Assembly (NCBI GenBank): GCA_027064085.1
Contig: JAMOQH010000172.1
Span: 1 to 64,000 of the forward strand
Reading direction: 5' to 3'
DNA length: 64,000 nucleotides
Origin: a bacterium
GTDB taxonomy: Bacteria; UBP6; JAFGXH01
Part shown: positions 43,781 through 52,662 of the stretch, piece by piece
Layout of the letters: each line of letters starts with the position of its first letter
Position numbering within the stretch: position 1 is the stretch's first letter
Made by a program: the position numbers and the translations under genes
The notes under the pieces: model-generated
What the model was told of the DNA's origin: nothing
Seen by the model: only the letters and a program-made list of their open reading frames with translations
The model's database searches: none

Positions 43781-44866
43781 TTAAAATGCCTCTAAGCTTG
43801 TAATATAAATATGCATTTCGCCTTCAATATTCCAAGCGATATCAAGTCTAAAATTGATATTTTGCTTTTTATCTAAACGAAATCTAAAACCTAGGCCTCC
43901 TGCAAGTTTCCATGGATAATCAAAATAATTTAAAAAACTATTAGTTACCTGTGCTGTTCCTAAAAATGCTGTTCCACTTATTCTCCAAAAAACAGGATAT
44001 CTAATTTCTAATTGTGTAGCAAAATATCTTCTATCTATATACTTATATGAGCTATATCCTCGTAATAATCCACTACCTCCTAGTTGAGAATACTTTTGAA
44101 AAGGAGCATTTCCAAAAACAGCCCTTGTATAAACTTGAAAAGCAATAGTAATTTTATAAAAACTATGAAAATACTTAAAACTTATTGCACTTGTATCATA
44201 AAAAGTATTAGAGCCTATAAAAGTAGGATAAATGTAGTTATTACAATATATGTAGTAGCCTTTTGTTGGGTAATAGCTATTGTTTCTTTTCTCTCTTATT
44301 ATGTAGAAGCCAATACCACTTGCAATGGTGTTTTCACTTCCTATAATTTTATTGTTATCAATAATTCCATTTTCTTTTTTTTCTGTTATTTTATAATATG
44401 CAAAATTATATGCAATTCCTAGATAAAAATATTTATATTTTCTTTTCCCAATACTAAAACCAAAATAGTTATTACTACTTAAAAAGGATTCCTTTTCTTT
44501 TTTATTTTTTTTACCACCCAATGGATAGTATAATGTACTTGGGTATCTACCTGTTGTAAAATATGATGAAATTTTATACTTTTGATTAAAAAAATACCTT
44601 TTTGTTCCTAAACCAAAACTAAACTCATTTTGAGAACCATAACTTATATTTGTTCTAAATGAATTTGGAAATGAAATTGAATTGCTTTTATCATAATATA
44701 AACCTGTTCCATTAACTTTTATGCCATCAGATGTGCTATATGCAAGTCCTGGTATAAAAACGAAGTTATCAGTATCTTCCATTACTTTATTTTTAATTTT
44801 CTTACTAGTTTTGGCAGTTATTTTAATTGTAAATGATAGTAAAAGTAATATTAACAGTAGTTTCAT
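43781..44866 (-). CDS. Omp85-family outer-membrane barrel without POTRA domains
   Basis: 361 residues with a signal peptide (LLLILLLLSFTIKITAK). The barrel resembles the bacterial surface antigen (Omp85/BamA-type) domain: YYPTKGYYI, the GSGLLRGYS loop (equivalent to the conserved VRGF/Y motif) and the final GGLGFRFRLDKKQNINFRLD. The space before the barrel is too small for POTRA repeats, so it is a minimal Omp85-like protein rather than BamA or TamA. No ribosome site is visible and it follows the GH3 gene by two bases, so it may be translationally coupled. Confidence 0.8.
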   Translation of the reverse strand: MKLLLILLLLSFTIKITAKTSKKIKNKVMEDTDNFVFIPGLAYSTSDGIKVNGTGLYYDKSNSISFPNSFRTNISYGSQNEFSFGLGTKRYFFNQKYKISSYFTTGRYPSTLYYPLGGKKNKKEKESFLSSNNYFGFSIGKRKYKYFYLGIAYNFAYYKITEKKENGIIDNNKIIGSENTIASGIGFYIIREKRNNSYYPTKGYYIYCNNYIYPTFIGSNTFYDTSAISFKYFHSFYKITIAFQVYTRAVFGNAPFQKYSQLGGSGLLRGYSSYKYIDRRYFATQLEIRYPVFWRISGTAFLGTAQVTNSFLNYFDYPWKLAGGLGFRFRLDKKQNINFRLDIAWNIEGEMHIYITSLEAF

Positions 44867-44868
44867 AT

Positions 44869-46341
44869 TTATTTAATTAATTCTATGATTAACATTCTTG
44901 TATATTTGTTGTTTTCATTTAAAATAATACCCTTAAAGCTTTTTTTAATTGCAATATCTGCACCTAAGAATATTATTATATTATTTTTATATAGTGTGTG
45001 GCTAATACTGCTTAATTTAGAGATAATAATTATAGCGTTTTTTATGTTTTTAGGTATATATTTTAAATAACTAATTTTATTATTTTTCTTAAAAGACTTA
45101 ATATTGGAGTAAATAATTTTATTTTTTAAATCTTTTTTTTCTATATTTTGATATCTAATTCCTTTTTTATAAACAAACATTAAAAATTTGTCTATAGTAG
45201 ATTTAGTAGGATGAGGAATTACCTTATCCTTATTATGGTTTTTATTGTATAAAAACCTCATTTTAACCTTTAATATTCTAAAAAGTTTTTCATCTATTAA
45301 CTTTTCTGTGATTTTTTTCTTTTTTACTGCCTTTTCTATAAATTCTACAGCTCTTTTTACATTTTTTAAATCCCAGTTTATCGTTACAACATCAACTTCA
45401 CCCTGCAGAGCAAGTAAAGTCGCTTTTTCTAATCCATAAGTTTTTAATATCGCCATCATTTCTAGGCCATCTGTAAAAATAATTCCCTTGTAATTTAATT
45501 TTTTTCTTAAAATACCATTTAGAACTTTTTTTGATAAAGTTGCTGGATATTTATAGTCTATATTTGCAAAAATTACATGTGAACTCATTACTACATTAAC
45601 TAAATGATTGTCTATAGCTGTTTTAAATGGTAATAAATCTCTTTTAAATAAAAGCTTGGTTTTTATTTTAGAGTAGGGGAGGGTTTTGTGAGTATCTTGC
45701 TTTATACTACCTTGTCCTGGAAAATGTTTTATTACTGCAATTACTCCGTTTTTTTGTAAAGATTTTATATAAATAGATACTAGTTTGGCTACTTTTTTTG
45801 TATTCTCTCCAAATGATCTATCAAAAATTGCTTTATTTTTATATGTGCTGAGTATATCTGCTACAGGTGCAATATTTAGATTTATTCCTACTGATAATAA
45901 ATCTTTTGCAGTATATTCTCCAACTTTTTTAACTATTTCCTCATCATTAAGTTTACCCATTAAATATGGAGATGGGGGTAAAAAATTACCTTTTTTATAT
46001 CTTGTTATTCTACCACCTTCTTGGTCAACTGAAATAAACATAGGAATTTTAGAAATATTTTGTAATTCTTTAGTAAAAGCTCTAAGTTGTTTTTTTGATT
46101 TTATATTATAATTAAATAAAGTAATGCCTCCTATTTGATATTTTTCTATGAATTTTTTATATTCTGGTTTTAAATTTTTGCCAACAATAGCAATGTTAAA
46201 TAATTGTCCAATTTTTTCTTGTATAGTCATTTTAGATATGATGTTTTTTATTTGAAGGTCAGTCACCGACTTATCCCTACCGTCGGTTGCAAATAGCTCT
46301 AAAGTTATAAAAAATATTAGTATTGTAATAAATAATTTCAT
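44869..46341 (-). CDS. Exported beta-N-acetylhexosaminidase, GH3 family (NagZ-like)
   Basis: 490 residues with a signal peptide (LFITILIFFITLELFA), so it acts outside the cytoplasm, unlike enterobacterial NagZ. The GH3 core shows SVDQEGGRITR, KHFPGQGSIKQDTH with the Asp-His catalytic dyad (DTH), and the nucleophile Asp in IFTDGLEM. The usual GHG of the second motif is GQG. A C-terminal extension of about 150 residues follows. It should remove N-acetylglucosamine from peptidoglycan fragments or other glycans. ATG 46341 has AGGAG upstream; an earlier ATG-type start adds 14 unlikely residues. Confidence 0.88.
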   Translation of the reverse strand: MKLFITILIFFITLELFATDGRDKSVTDLQIKNIISKMTIQEKIGQLFNIAIVGKNLKPEYKKFIEKYQIGGITLFNYNIKSKKQLRAFTKELQNISKIPMFISVDQEGGRITRYKKGNFLPPSPYLMGKLNDEEIVKKVGEYTAKDLLSVGINLNIAPVADILSTYKNKAIFDRSFGENTKKVAKLVSIYIKSLQKNGVIAVIKHFPGQGSIKQDTHKTLPYSKIKTKLLFKRDLLPFKTAIDNHLVNVVMSSHVIFANIDYKYPATLSKKVLNGILRKKLNYKGIIFTDGLEMMAILKTYGLEKATLLALQGEVDVVTINWDLKNVKRAVEFIEKAVKKKKITEKLIDEKLFRILKVKMRFLYNKNHNKDKVIPHPTKSTIDKFLMFVYKKGIRYQNIEKKDLKNKIIYSNIKSFKKNNKISYLKYIPKNIKNAIIIISKLSSISHTLYKNNIIIFLGADIAIKKSFKGIILNENNKYTRMLIIELIK

Positions 46342-46363
46342 AAAAAAACTCCTATAGCTTCGT

Positions 46364-46392
46364 AATTTATAATAAATCAACAATTATGTCAA
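46364..46392 (-). promoter_or_regulatory. Possible sigma-70 promoter of the GH3-Omp85 pair
   Basis: Minus-strand TTGACA (46392-46387) and, after 17 bp, TAAATT (46369-46364); TATAAA two bases nearer is an alternative with a 15-bp spacer. Confidence 0.4.
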
Positions 46393-46421
46393 CTATTTCT
46401 ATAGACTGTTAGTTTATGTTT

Positions 46422-48002
46422 TTATTTATATTCAATTTTGCAGTATTTTTTTGTACTTGTATTATAAATTGTTTTACAATTAGAAAAGAAATCTTCCGTA
46501 TCTAATTGATTGCTTATTTCTACTCTTGTTATCTTATAGTTATCAGTTAATTTTTTTAAACCATTAATTCCCAGAAATGTGTCTTTGATATTAAAGCCAT
46601 CAGTTAGATTTAAACCTTCAGGAATATAAGTAGAAGGAAGTGAGACTCCTTCTTCTAAACCTTTTGGAAAAGCATATAGTTTAAAAAATGGTAATCTATT
46701 TTGTATTACTTGAGCGTTTTTACCTCTCAAAGCTTTAGGGGCTAAGTTTTCTAGATTATATAGGCTAAATGGCCCCACATATTCCAAATAAAATTCATCA
46801 TAAAGCTCACTATTGACTTTATAGTAAATTCTTATAGTACCTTCTGGTGGTTTTATTGTTTTATCATTACTTTTAATGAGTTTATCTAAATTAAAACCAG
46901 CTATAAAAAAATTACCATAGTACGCTTCATTATAGGGGGCTCCATCTAAGGACTCTTTTTTAGCGAATTTAGGGCTACTTATACTTGTAACTGCTATACC
47001 ATTAGGTATCTTTTCAATATCTTCTTTTGAATAAATTTTTATATCGCTAACTATATTAACTCCTGGTAGTAAATTACCAGATTGTGTTGTAAAGCAATTT
47101 GAATTAAATATATTATTACAATTTAAAGTTACTTCACTACCACACATTTTAGAACCTTCTTCTTTATAGTATTTATAACATGAATATTCTTTTTCTATAT
47201 TTGTATGATTTTTTATGTTTTCAAATTCTTGATATTCTTTTCCTACAATGCTAAAACCTATTTTATCTCCTTGAATTGCTGTTAGAAGTAGATTAAAGTA
47301 TTCTTTTTTATGTATTTCCCGGTACTTTACCTGAAAGATACCATAAATAGAACTTAAATTAAAAAAACCATTTGAATTTGTACTTTTAGTAAGTTTTAAG
47401 CTGTACTGAAGTTTATCATTTATATATGCAGGGTAGGCTGTTACTTCTGCTCCGACTTTTTTATTATTAGAGCCTAAAAAAACATTTCCTTTTATGTTAA
47501 CAACTGGTTTTAGCTCTATAGGGTCATAATCTTTTCCTTTTTTTACATCAATTAGTTTTCCACCTGTAAACATTAGATTTGTATTTATGTCATTATTCTT
47601 AACTATTTTATCAAGTGGACTTCCTATTTGAACAAGTAATATTCTTTTTTTACCTTCTTCAAGTAGTGCATTAAATGAAATGTCTAAGACTTTTTTTAAA
47701 TTTTTATTTTTAATTATTTGTGATTGTGGGGCAATGATATTAAATTCTTTATGTTGCTTAGTTGGGGTTATAACATGAAGTTTAACTGATACATTGTCAT
47801 CATCAAATTGTTCTAACAAGGCATTGGGAATATAAAAATTTGTAAAATCCGGTAATTTATTTATATCTATATTATTTAGATTTTCATTGCTATTGTTTGT
47901 TCTTATCGGTAAGCTTGCTTTAATTGTTATTTCTCCATCATTTTCACATGAAAAGAAAAATAAGTTTGTAATTATGAATATAAATATTATTAAAATTTTC
48001 AT
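46422..48002 (-). CDS. Lipoprotein with a carboxypeptidase-regulatory-like domain
   Basis: 526 residues. The signal ends in lipobox FFFSC. Residues about 165-235 resemble a carboxypeptidase-regulatory-like sandwich (VNIKGNVFLG, then TNSNGFFNLSSIYGIFQVKY). The rest is not recognised. A Cys-containing middle section (CYKYYKEEGSKMCGSEVTLNC) may hold disulfides. GGAG precedes the ATG, and one base separates it from the FecR-domain gene, so the two are co-transcribed. It is a candidate cargo of the nearby TPR-barrel protein. Confidence 0.72.
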   Translation of the reverse strand: MKILIIFIFIITNLFFFSCENDGEITIKASLPIRTNNSNENLNNIDINKLPDFTNFYIPNALLEQFDDDNVSVKLHVITPTKQHKEFNIIAPQSQIIKNKNLKKVLDISFNALLEEGKKRILLVQIGSPLDKIVKNNDINTNLMFTGGKLIDVKKGKDYDPIELKPVVNIKGNVFLGSNNKKVGAEVTAYPAYINDKLQYSLKLTKSTNSNGFFNLSSIYGIFQVKYREIHKKEYFNLLLTAIQGDKIGFSIVGKEYQEFENIKNHTNIEKEYSCYKYYKEEGSKMCGSEVTLNCNNIFNSNCFTTQSGNLLPGVNIVSDIKIYSKEDIEKIPNGIAVTSISSPKFAKKESLDGAPYNEAYYGNFFIAGFNLDKLIKSNDKTIKPPEGTIRIYYKVNSELYDEFYLEYVGPFSLYNLENLAPKALRGKNAQVIQNRLPFFKLYAFPKGLEEGVSLPSTYIPEGLNLTDGFNIKDTFLGINGLKKLTDNYKITRVEISNQLDTEDFFSNCKTIYNTSTKKYCKIEYK

Positions 48003-48003
48003 G

Positions 48004-48852
48004 TTATTCTCCTTTAATATCAGCGTTTATTTGAGCTCTTATCTTTCTTGGTGCAAAATAACCTCGTTTAAAAATATTTTTCATTCTTTTTCTTATTAAT
48101 CTTAATTTGTTTTTTATATTTTTTCTATGTCTTCTAAGATTTTTAAGATTAATTTTATTTTTATTTAATAATTTTTTAAAGTTAATATTTTTTAATAATT
48201 TACTATAATCTAATTTTAATTTAATCATTGTTGGAATGTTTAATTGAGAAGTTAATCTTTTAAAATCTTCTTTTGTTGCTTTATTGGGATTTATGACAGG
48301 AAGGTTTCCTATTGTTTTCAGAAGATCATTTTTACCTAGAAGAATAAATTGTTTAGTTTCATCTAAGGGATTTATAACTTCAACAGAACCAGATAAAACA
48401 AGTATTTCACTTTCATTTGTTGTTTCTGTTGATACAATAAATTCAGTTCCCCGCACTCCAACTGTAGCAGTTTCTGTTTTTACTTTAAAATTTCTATTTT
48501 TAGAAGAAAGTTTGGCTACTAATAATTTAACTCTACCACCAAATAGATTTAAAACAGAATTCCTCTCTTTCTTTTTTTTATTATATTTGTAGTTTTCTAT
48601 TTTAAATTGAGACTTTGGTGCAACATAAATAATAGAGTTATCTATAAATGCTATTTTAATTCTAGATTTATGTGATGTTTTTAATGTATCACCGCTTTCT
48701 ATTGAATCTGTCATTTTTAATTTTTTAAAATTGGAATCTCCTTTTTTGATGAAAGCTCTTCCTTCTAAACTTATTATTTTACCAACTGAATTACTTGCTG
48801 ATATAGAAATACTGACTCCTAAAATCAAAAATAATATAGATAATAATTTCAT
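48004..48852 (-). CDS. Exported FecR-domain protein
   Basis: 282 residues with a signal peptide (LLSILFLILGVSISISAS). Residues about 20-180 match the FecR domain: VGKIISLEGRAFIKKGD, IESGDTLKTSHKSRIKIAF, NLFGGRVKLLV, TATVGVRGTEFIV and VLSGSVEVINP. A basic helical tail of about 75 residues is rich in Lys/Arg. It lacks the cytoplasmic and membrane parts of the FecR sigma-regulator, so it belongs to the periplasmic FecR proteins often found with TPR and barrel proteins. AGGAGG lies upstream. Confidence 0.85.
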   Translation of the reverse strand: MKLLSILFLILGVSISISASNSVGKIISLEGRAFIKKGDSNFKKLKMTDSIESGDTLKTSHKSRIKIAFIDNSIIYVAPKSQFKIENYKYNKKKKERNSVLNLFGGRVKLLVAKLSSKNRNFKVKTETATVGVRGTEFIVSTETTNESEILVLSGSVEVINPLDETKQFILLGKNDLLKTIGNLPVINPNKATKEDFKRLTSQLNIPTMIKLKLDYSKLLKNINFKKLLNKNKINLKNLRRHRKNIKNKLRLIRKRMKNIFKRGYFAPRKIRAQINADIKGE

Positions 48853-48906
48853 ATTTCCTCCTTTTCCTACTACTTAATTACACTTTAACATAAAAAATAT
48901 TAAAAA

Positions 48907-48923
48907 TCTGTGATAAAATCACA
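48907..48923 (-). terminator. Hairpin plus U-rich tail after the TPR-barrel gene
   Basis: TGTGAT-AAA-ATCACA (48909-48923) overlaps the gene's TGA stop. In the minus-strand transcript the hairpin is followed by GAUUUUUAAUAUUUUUU, a fair intrinsic terminator for an AT-rich genome. The same palindrome could also bind a regulator upstream of the FecR gene. Confidence 0.5.
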
Positions 48924-50550
48924 TTGTAAAATTAAAATATAATGAAACTAAATGTTTATTATAACTAAACTCGGTCAGAGATGATTTATTTTTATTAAAG
49001 TGATAGGATAAATCTATATTAATATTATCTTTAATTTCAAAAATAATATTTCCACCTGCTTTAATAAACTGATCATCTCTTGAACTATCTTTATATCCTT
49101 TTTGTTCAAATTTAATATCTGATGTGACTTCTAAGAAATTTAAAAATCTAAATGATAATTTTGCCGAACCTAAAAAACCATTGTAGCTAAATAAATCCCC
49201 TGTTGTTTTGCTTCCAATATAACCAGTAGCTAATTGAATGATAAAGCTATTTGTAACGGGTAAAGATGTTGATAATATTGAATTAAAATACTTACCATCT
49301 TGTGAAATTTTTTCTTCTAATTCTTTTTCTTCACTATTATAGTTTTCAAAGCTTAATGAAGAATAAATACCTAGTTCAATAGCGTTTTCAAACTTATAAA
49401 AGATATTAAAATTAGTTCTTATTGCTTTTGAGTAAAAACCAAAGTCATTTATTGGATTTGTCCAATTGTAATCATAACCAGCTAATAATAAAAATTTTAA
49501 TACATTATTTTTTGAAAAGTAATTATGGTACTCATATCCAATAAAAGCAGATGCGTTTATTGTATCATAAACTTGTGGGTCGAATAAGTTGTCAATTGCT
49601 TTTGGATAATGCAAAGCCATAAAGTTATTGAGGTTTAATATTATAGAGTGTTTATTTAGATTTAATGGGTAAAAATATAGTGAAATATAGTTCTCATCTC
49701 TAGCTCCCATTGCGGTTATTTCAGGGTTGTCATCTGAGGTGGGTATTCCTGGTAAGTCACTATTATATTGTGCTGAAAATGGTGGTTGTGATATAATATT
49801 AGAATCAAATACAAGTCCATTTGTTAAACTAATGTTATACCATGACGAGTATTTACCAAAGTTTTCATTTTTATCAATTATTTTTAATGCATTAATAGAT
49901 ATTTCTTTAAGTTCTTTTAGTAAATTATTTTCTTTTAGTAATTTGTTAAAATAAATTTTTGAATTTTTATTGTCATTTAATTTAAAATATGAAAAGGCTA
50001 TCATAAAGAGCTTTTCAGGTTCTAAATTTTTATTTTTATCATTTATTTGATATTTCTTAGCATAGTTAACAACTTTATGATATTCTCCTGTATTAAAATA
50101 TAATCTAGCAATCAATATATACAAATCGTTGTCTATATTTTTTTCTTCATTTATTAAAATTGCATAAGTTTTAGCTTTTTCAAAATCTCCAAGTTGTATG
50201 AATAGTGATAACAATAATTTTAGTATTTCCAGATTTTGATTATCTTTTTCAAAAACTTCAGAAAGAAATCTTACTCCATCTTTTAAGGCCTCTTTTTCAC
50301 CTTTTTGGGTTTGACCTATAATTATTTTACAGTATGCAAGATATTTTAAAATTTTATCTCTTTCTCCACCAAGATTAATATAATCCTCAAAGTCTTTTAT
50401 TGCTCCTGTTCCATCATCCCTTAGGCAAATATTCTTTTCAAATGCATCCATTCCTTTAGAAAGAATTATATCTAATCTCTCTTTTTTTTGAGAAGTTGCG
50501 AAAACACTTATTGTAATTAGAAAAAATAGTAGCGTTATTATAAGTTTCAT
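48919..50550 (-). CDS. TPR plus outer-membrane beta-barrel protein (Slam-like layout)
   Basis: 543 residues: a signal peptide (IITLLFFLITISVFA), helical TPR-like repeats to about residue 235 (for example LYILIARLYFNTGEYHKVVNYA), then about 300 residues of predicted beta-strands beginning with LTNGLVFDSNI and ending in an aromatic strand (LVSLYFNFTM). This order, periplasmic TPRs then a 14-strand-sized barrel, is that of surface lipoprotein assembly modulators (Slam, DUF560) and of BcsC-like exporters. Family membership is inferred from layout only. A FecR gene and a lipoprotein gene lie directly downstream. Confidence 0.75.
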   Translation of the reverse strand: MKLIITLLFFLITISVFATSQKKERLDIILSKGMDAFEKNICLRDDGTGAIKDFEDYINLGGERDKILKYLAYCKIIIGQTQKGEKEALKDGVRFLSEVFEKDNQNLEILKLLLSLFIQLGDFEKAKTYAILINEEKNIDNDLYILIARLYFNTGEYHKVVNYAKKYQINDKNKNLEPEKLFMIAFSYFKLNDNKNSKIYFNKLLKENNLLKELKEISINALKIIDKNENFGKYSSWYNISLTNGLVFDSNIISQPPFSAQYNSDLPGIPTSDDNPEITAMGARDENYISLYFYPLNLNKHSIILNLNNFMALHYPKAIDNLFDPQVYDTINASAFIGYEYHNYFSKNNVLKFLLLAGYDYNWTNPINDFGFYSKAIRTNFNIFYKFENAIELGIYSSLSFENYNSEEKELEEKISQDGKYFNSILSTSLPVTNSFIIQLATGYIGSKTTGDLFSYNGFLGSAKLSFRFLNFLEVTSDIKFEQKGYKDSSRDDQFIKAGGNIIFEIKDNINIDLSYHFNKNKSSLTEFSYNKHLVSLYFNFTM

Positions 50551-50574
50551 ACATACTCCAATTAAAGATAAATT

Positions 50575-50603
50575 ATAATATCGTATTTTAAATTTTTTAT
50601 CAA
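50575..50603 (-). promoter_or_regulatory. Sigma-70 promoter of the TPR-barrel gene
   Basis: Minus-strand TTGATA (50603-50598), 17 bp, TATTAT (50580-50575), with a short leader carrying GGAGT before ATG 50550. Confidence 0.55.
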
Positions 50604-50673
50604 ATAATTTTTACTTGTGCTAAGAAGAGTTTTTTTTAATAAAAATCTTAAAAATAACAGAAAAACTTCTTTA

Positions 50674-50702
50674 TTGAGAATTACTTTCTTTTATGGTATA
50701 AA
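50674..50702 (+). promoter_or_regulatory. Sigma-70 promoter of the glyQ cluster
   Basis: TTGAGA (50674-50679), 17 bp, TATAAA (50697-50702). The start near 50709 leaves only nine bases before ATG 50718 but 21 before GTG 50730, favouring the GTG as glyQ start. Confidence 0.6.
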
Positions 50703-50729
50703 TAATTTGGTTATTTTATGGAGATTTTT

Positions 50730-51620
50730 GTGAATAAAGTATTAAATTTTCAAGAGATGATATTAAAGCTCTTATCCTTTTGGGCAGAAAATGGTTGTGT
50801 GGTTTTACAACCTTATGATATGGAAGTGGGTGCCGGCACTTTTCATCAAGCAACATATCTAAAGGTTTTAGGGCCTGAGCCTTGGAATACTGTATATGTT
50901 CAGCCATCTCGAAGACCATCTGATGGTCGTTATGGAGAAAACCCAAATAGAATGCAACATTTTTATCAATTACAAGTAATAATGAAGCCTTCTCCTCAAA
51001 ATATTCAAGAGTTGTATCTAGAATCATTGAGAGCAATTGGTATATATCCGGAAAAACATGATATTAGATTTATAGAAGATAACTGGGAATCTCCAACTCT
51101 TGGGGCATGGGGGCTTGGTTGGGAAGTTTGGGCAGATGGAATGGAAATTACACAGTTTACATATTTTCAGCAAGCTGGTGGCTTTGAATTATCGCCTGTA
51201 CCGGTTGAGATAACTTATGGTTTAGAGAGAATTGCAATGTATTTACAAAATGTAAATAGTGTTTATGATTTAAAATGGAATGATGAGCTAACTTATGGTG
51301 ATATCTTTCATCATAATGAAGTTGAATATTCAAAATTTAATTTTGAATTATCTGATACTGATTTAAACTTTAATCTTTTTAATCAATTTGAAGCAGAAGC
51401 ACTTGCATTACTAGAAGCGGATAGTCCTTTGCCTGCTTATGATTATTGCATGAAGTGTTCACATGTTTTTAATTTATTAGATGCAAGAGGTGCAATTTCT
51501 GTTACAGAAAGGCAAAGATATATTCTTAGAGTTAGAAATTTAGCTAAAAAGAGTGCAGAAGGATATTTAAAACAAAGAGAAGAAATGGGATTCCCTCTTT
51601 TAAAATCAGGAGTTAAGTAA
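50730..51620 (+). CDS. glyQ: Glycyl-tRNA synthetase alpha subunit
   Basis: Catalytic-core subunit of the bacterial alpha2-beta2 GlyRS. Near the start is [36 protein letters not shown], given here as landmarks [12 protein letters not shown] and [30 protein letters not shown] follows, and the active-site end reads [19 protein letters not shown] 50730 (296 residues) is preferred, with GGAG six bases upstream and the conserved region beginning at once; ATG 50718 in frame is the alternative. The beta-subunit gene glyS normally follows but is not here: a short unknown gene overlaps the stop as TAATG. Confidence 0.95.
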   Translation: MNKVLNFQEMILKLLSFWAENGCVVLQPYDMEVGAGTFHQATYLKVLGPEPWNTVYVQPSRRPSDGRYGENPNRMQHFYQLQVIMKPSPQNIQELYLESLRAIGIYPEKHDIRFIEDNWESPTLGAWGLGWEVWADGMEITQFTYFQQAGGFELSPVPVEITYGLERIAMYLQNVNSVYDLKWNDELTYGDIFHHNEVEYSKFNFELSDTDLNFNLFNQFEAEALALLEADSPLPAYDYCMKCSHVFNLLDARGAISVTERQRYILRVRNLAKKSAEGYLKQREEMGFPLLKSGVK

Positions 51621-52300
51621 TGGTAGATGTTAAAAATAGAATTAATAGTTATTATTTTTTAATGCCAAGAAAAAAAGATATATTAAGCTTTACAGAAGCT
51701 TTTTTAGATTACCCTTACATTAATGACTTCACCGTATCATATTCAGAGGTTCTTATTAATATGTTTCCTGATTATTTTGATATAGATAAAATATATTCGC
51801 CAAATGTAAATCCGATTGATATTTTAATTGAAATACTTGAAAAGTTTTATTTAGACAAAAATAATTTCTCATTACTTTCAGAAAAAATTAATGATGAACT
51901 AAATTTGAAATATAATGATTTTAGTGATGAGTTTAAATATAAAAATTCAATATTGTTTTCTATTGAGTTCAAGGCAAAACCTCTATATTCCTTTCATCCT
52001 AAAGAAAGGGATTTGGTTTTAAAAAAGCAAGATTTTTTTGGTATTTCTACTGAGATTGAATTAGAAAAAGAAGAAGGGACTTCTGATATAAGTACTAATT
52101 TATATTCTGGTTGGATTGATTTTAGAGCTCATGATATTTTAAATGAAACAATTAAAGCAAGAACTATAAGTAAATTACCTAAAACAGCAGGGATTTTAGA
52201 GGTTGTTGTTAATTCTGAATTTATTGCCTTGTTTGATCATATTTTTGCTAAATTTCAAAATGATTCAGGATTTATTCACTTAGAAGTAGAGCCATTCTAA
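51620..52300 (+). CDS. Unknown acidic cytoplasmic protein coupled to glyQ
   Basis: 226 residues, with no signal, membrane helix or Cys, rich in Asp, Glu, Phe and Tyr. Not recognised. Landmarks are FLMPRKKDILSFTEAFLDYP near the N terminus, SFHPKERDLVLKKQDFFG in the middle and GILEVVVNSEFIALFDHIF near the end. It is too short and unlike GlyS. Its ATG overlaps the glyQ stop by one base with no separate ribosome site, so it is probably made in proportion to GlyQ. Confidence 0.7.
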   Translation: MVDVKNRINSYYFLMPRKKDILSFTEAFLDYPYINDFTVSYSEVLINMFPDYFDIDKIYSPNVNPIDILIEILEKFYLDKNNFSLLSEKINDELNLKYNDFSDEFKYKNSILFSIEFKAKPLYSFHPKERDLVLKKQDFFGISTEIELEKEEGTSDISTNLYSGWIDFRAHDILNETIKARTISKLPKTAGILEVVVNSEFIALFDHIFAKFQNDSGFIHLEVEPF

Positions 52301-52309
52301 AGGAGGATT

Positions 52310-52660
52310 ATGTTTATTGTTATTCCAACAAATGATAGAATTAATATAGAGCAAAAAAGTGGTAGAGCAAAGGAATTTGCTATTTTTGATTTGAATAATT
52401 TAAATAATGTTATTTTTAAAGAAAATTCTCATAAACATCATGATCATACAGATGGGCATCATGAGCATAGTCATAAAACTATAATTGATATGTTTAGAGA
52501 AAATAATGTTGAAATCTTAATTGTTGATGTTGTTGGTAAACATTTTAAAAAAGATTTACTTGAGGCTAATATTAAGATATATAAAACAAAGTTAAAAAAC
52601 TTAATAGAAATTGCTTCTAGTTTTAAGAATGATATAAATGATTTTGAAGTTTTAGGATAG
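52310..52660 (+). CDS. FeMo-cofactor-type (NifX/NafY-like) small protein with His-rich insert
   Basis: 116 residues. The fold markers of the dinitrogenase iron-molybdenum cofactor family (PF02579) are seen: FIVIPTNDRINIEQKSGRAKEFAIFDL, landmarks IPTNDR and SGRAKEFAIFD, then VEILIVDVVGKHF and IKIYKT. Between them lies SHKHHDHTDGHHEHSHK, a dense His/Asp metal-binding insert near residues 41-57. No other nif gene is near, so it is more likely a metal or Fe-S handling protein than part of nitrogen fixation. AGGAGG precedes the ATG. Confidence 0.82.
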   Translation: MFIVIPTNDRINIEQKSGRAKEFAIFDLNNLNNVIFKENSHKHHDHTDGHHEHSHKTIIDMFRENNVEILIVDVVGKHFKKDLLEANIKIYKTKLKNLIEIASSFKNDINDFEVLG

Positions 52661-52662
52661 TT

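Noticed and set aside
43781-44866. BamA or TamA
   Set aside because: There is too little sequence before the barrel for POTRA domains, and the total length is less than half of BamA.
50622-50671. Imperfect inverted repeat AAGAAG ... CTTCTT between divergent genes
   Set aside because: The arms need a two-base bulge and consist mostly of A/T runs common in this DNA; the site is upstream of the glyQ promoter, not in its leader, so it is not a T-box or attenuator.
52310-52660. Evidence for nitrogen fixation from the NifX-like protein
   Set aside because: The PF02579 family includes many proteins without a nif role, and no nitrogenase or nifB-type gene is nearby.
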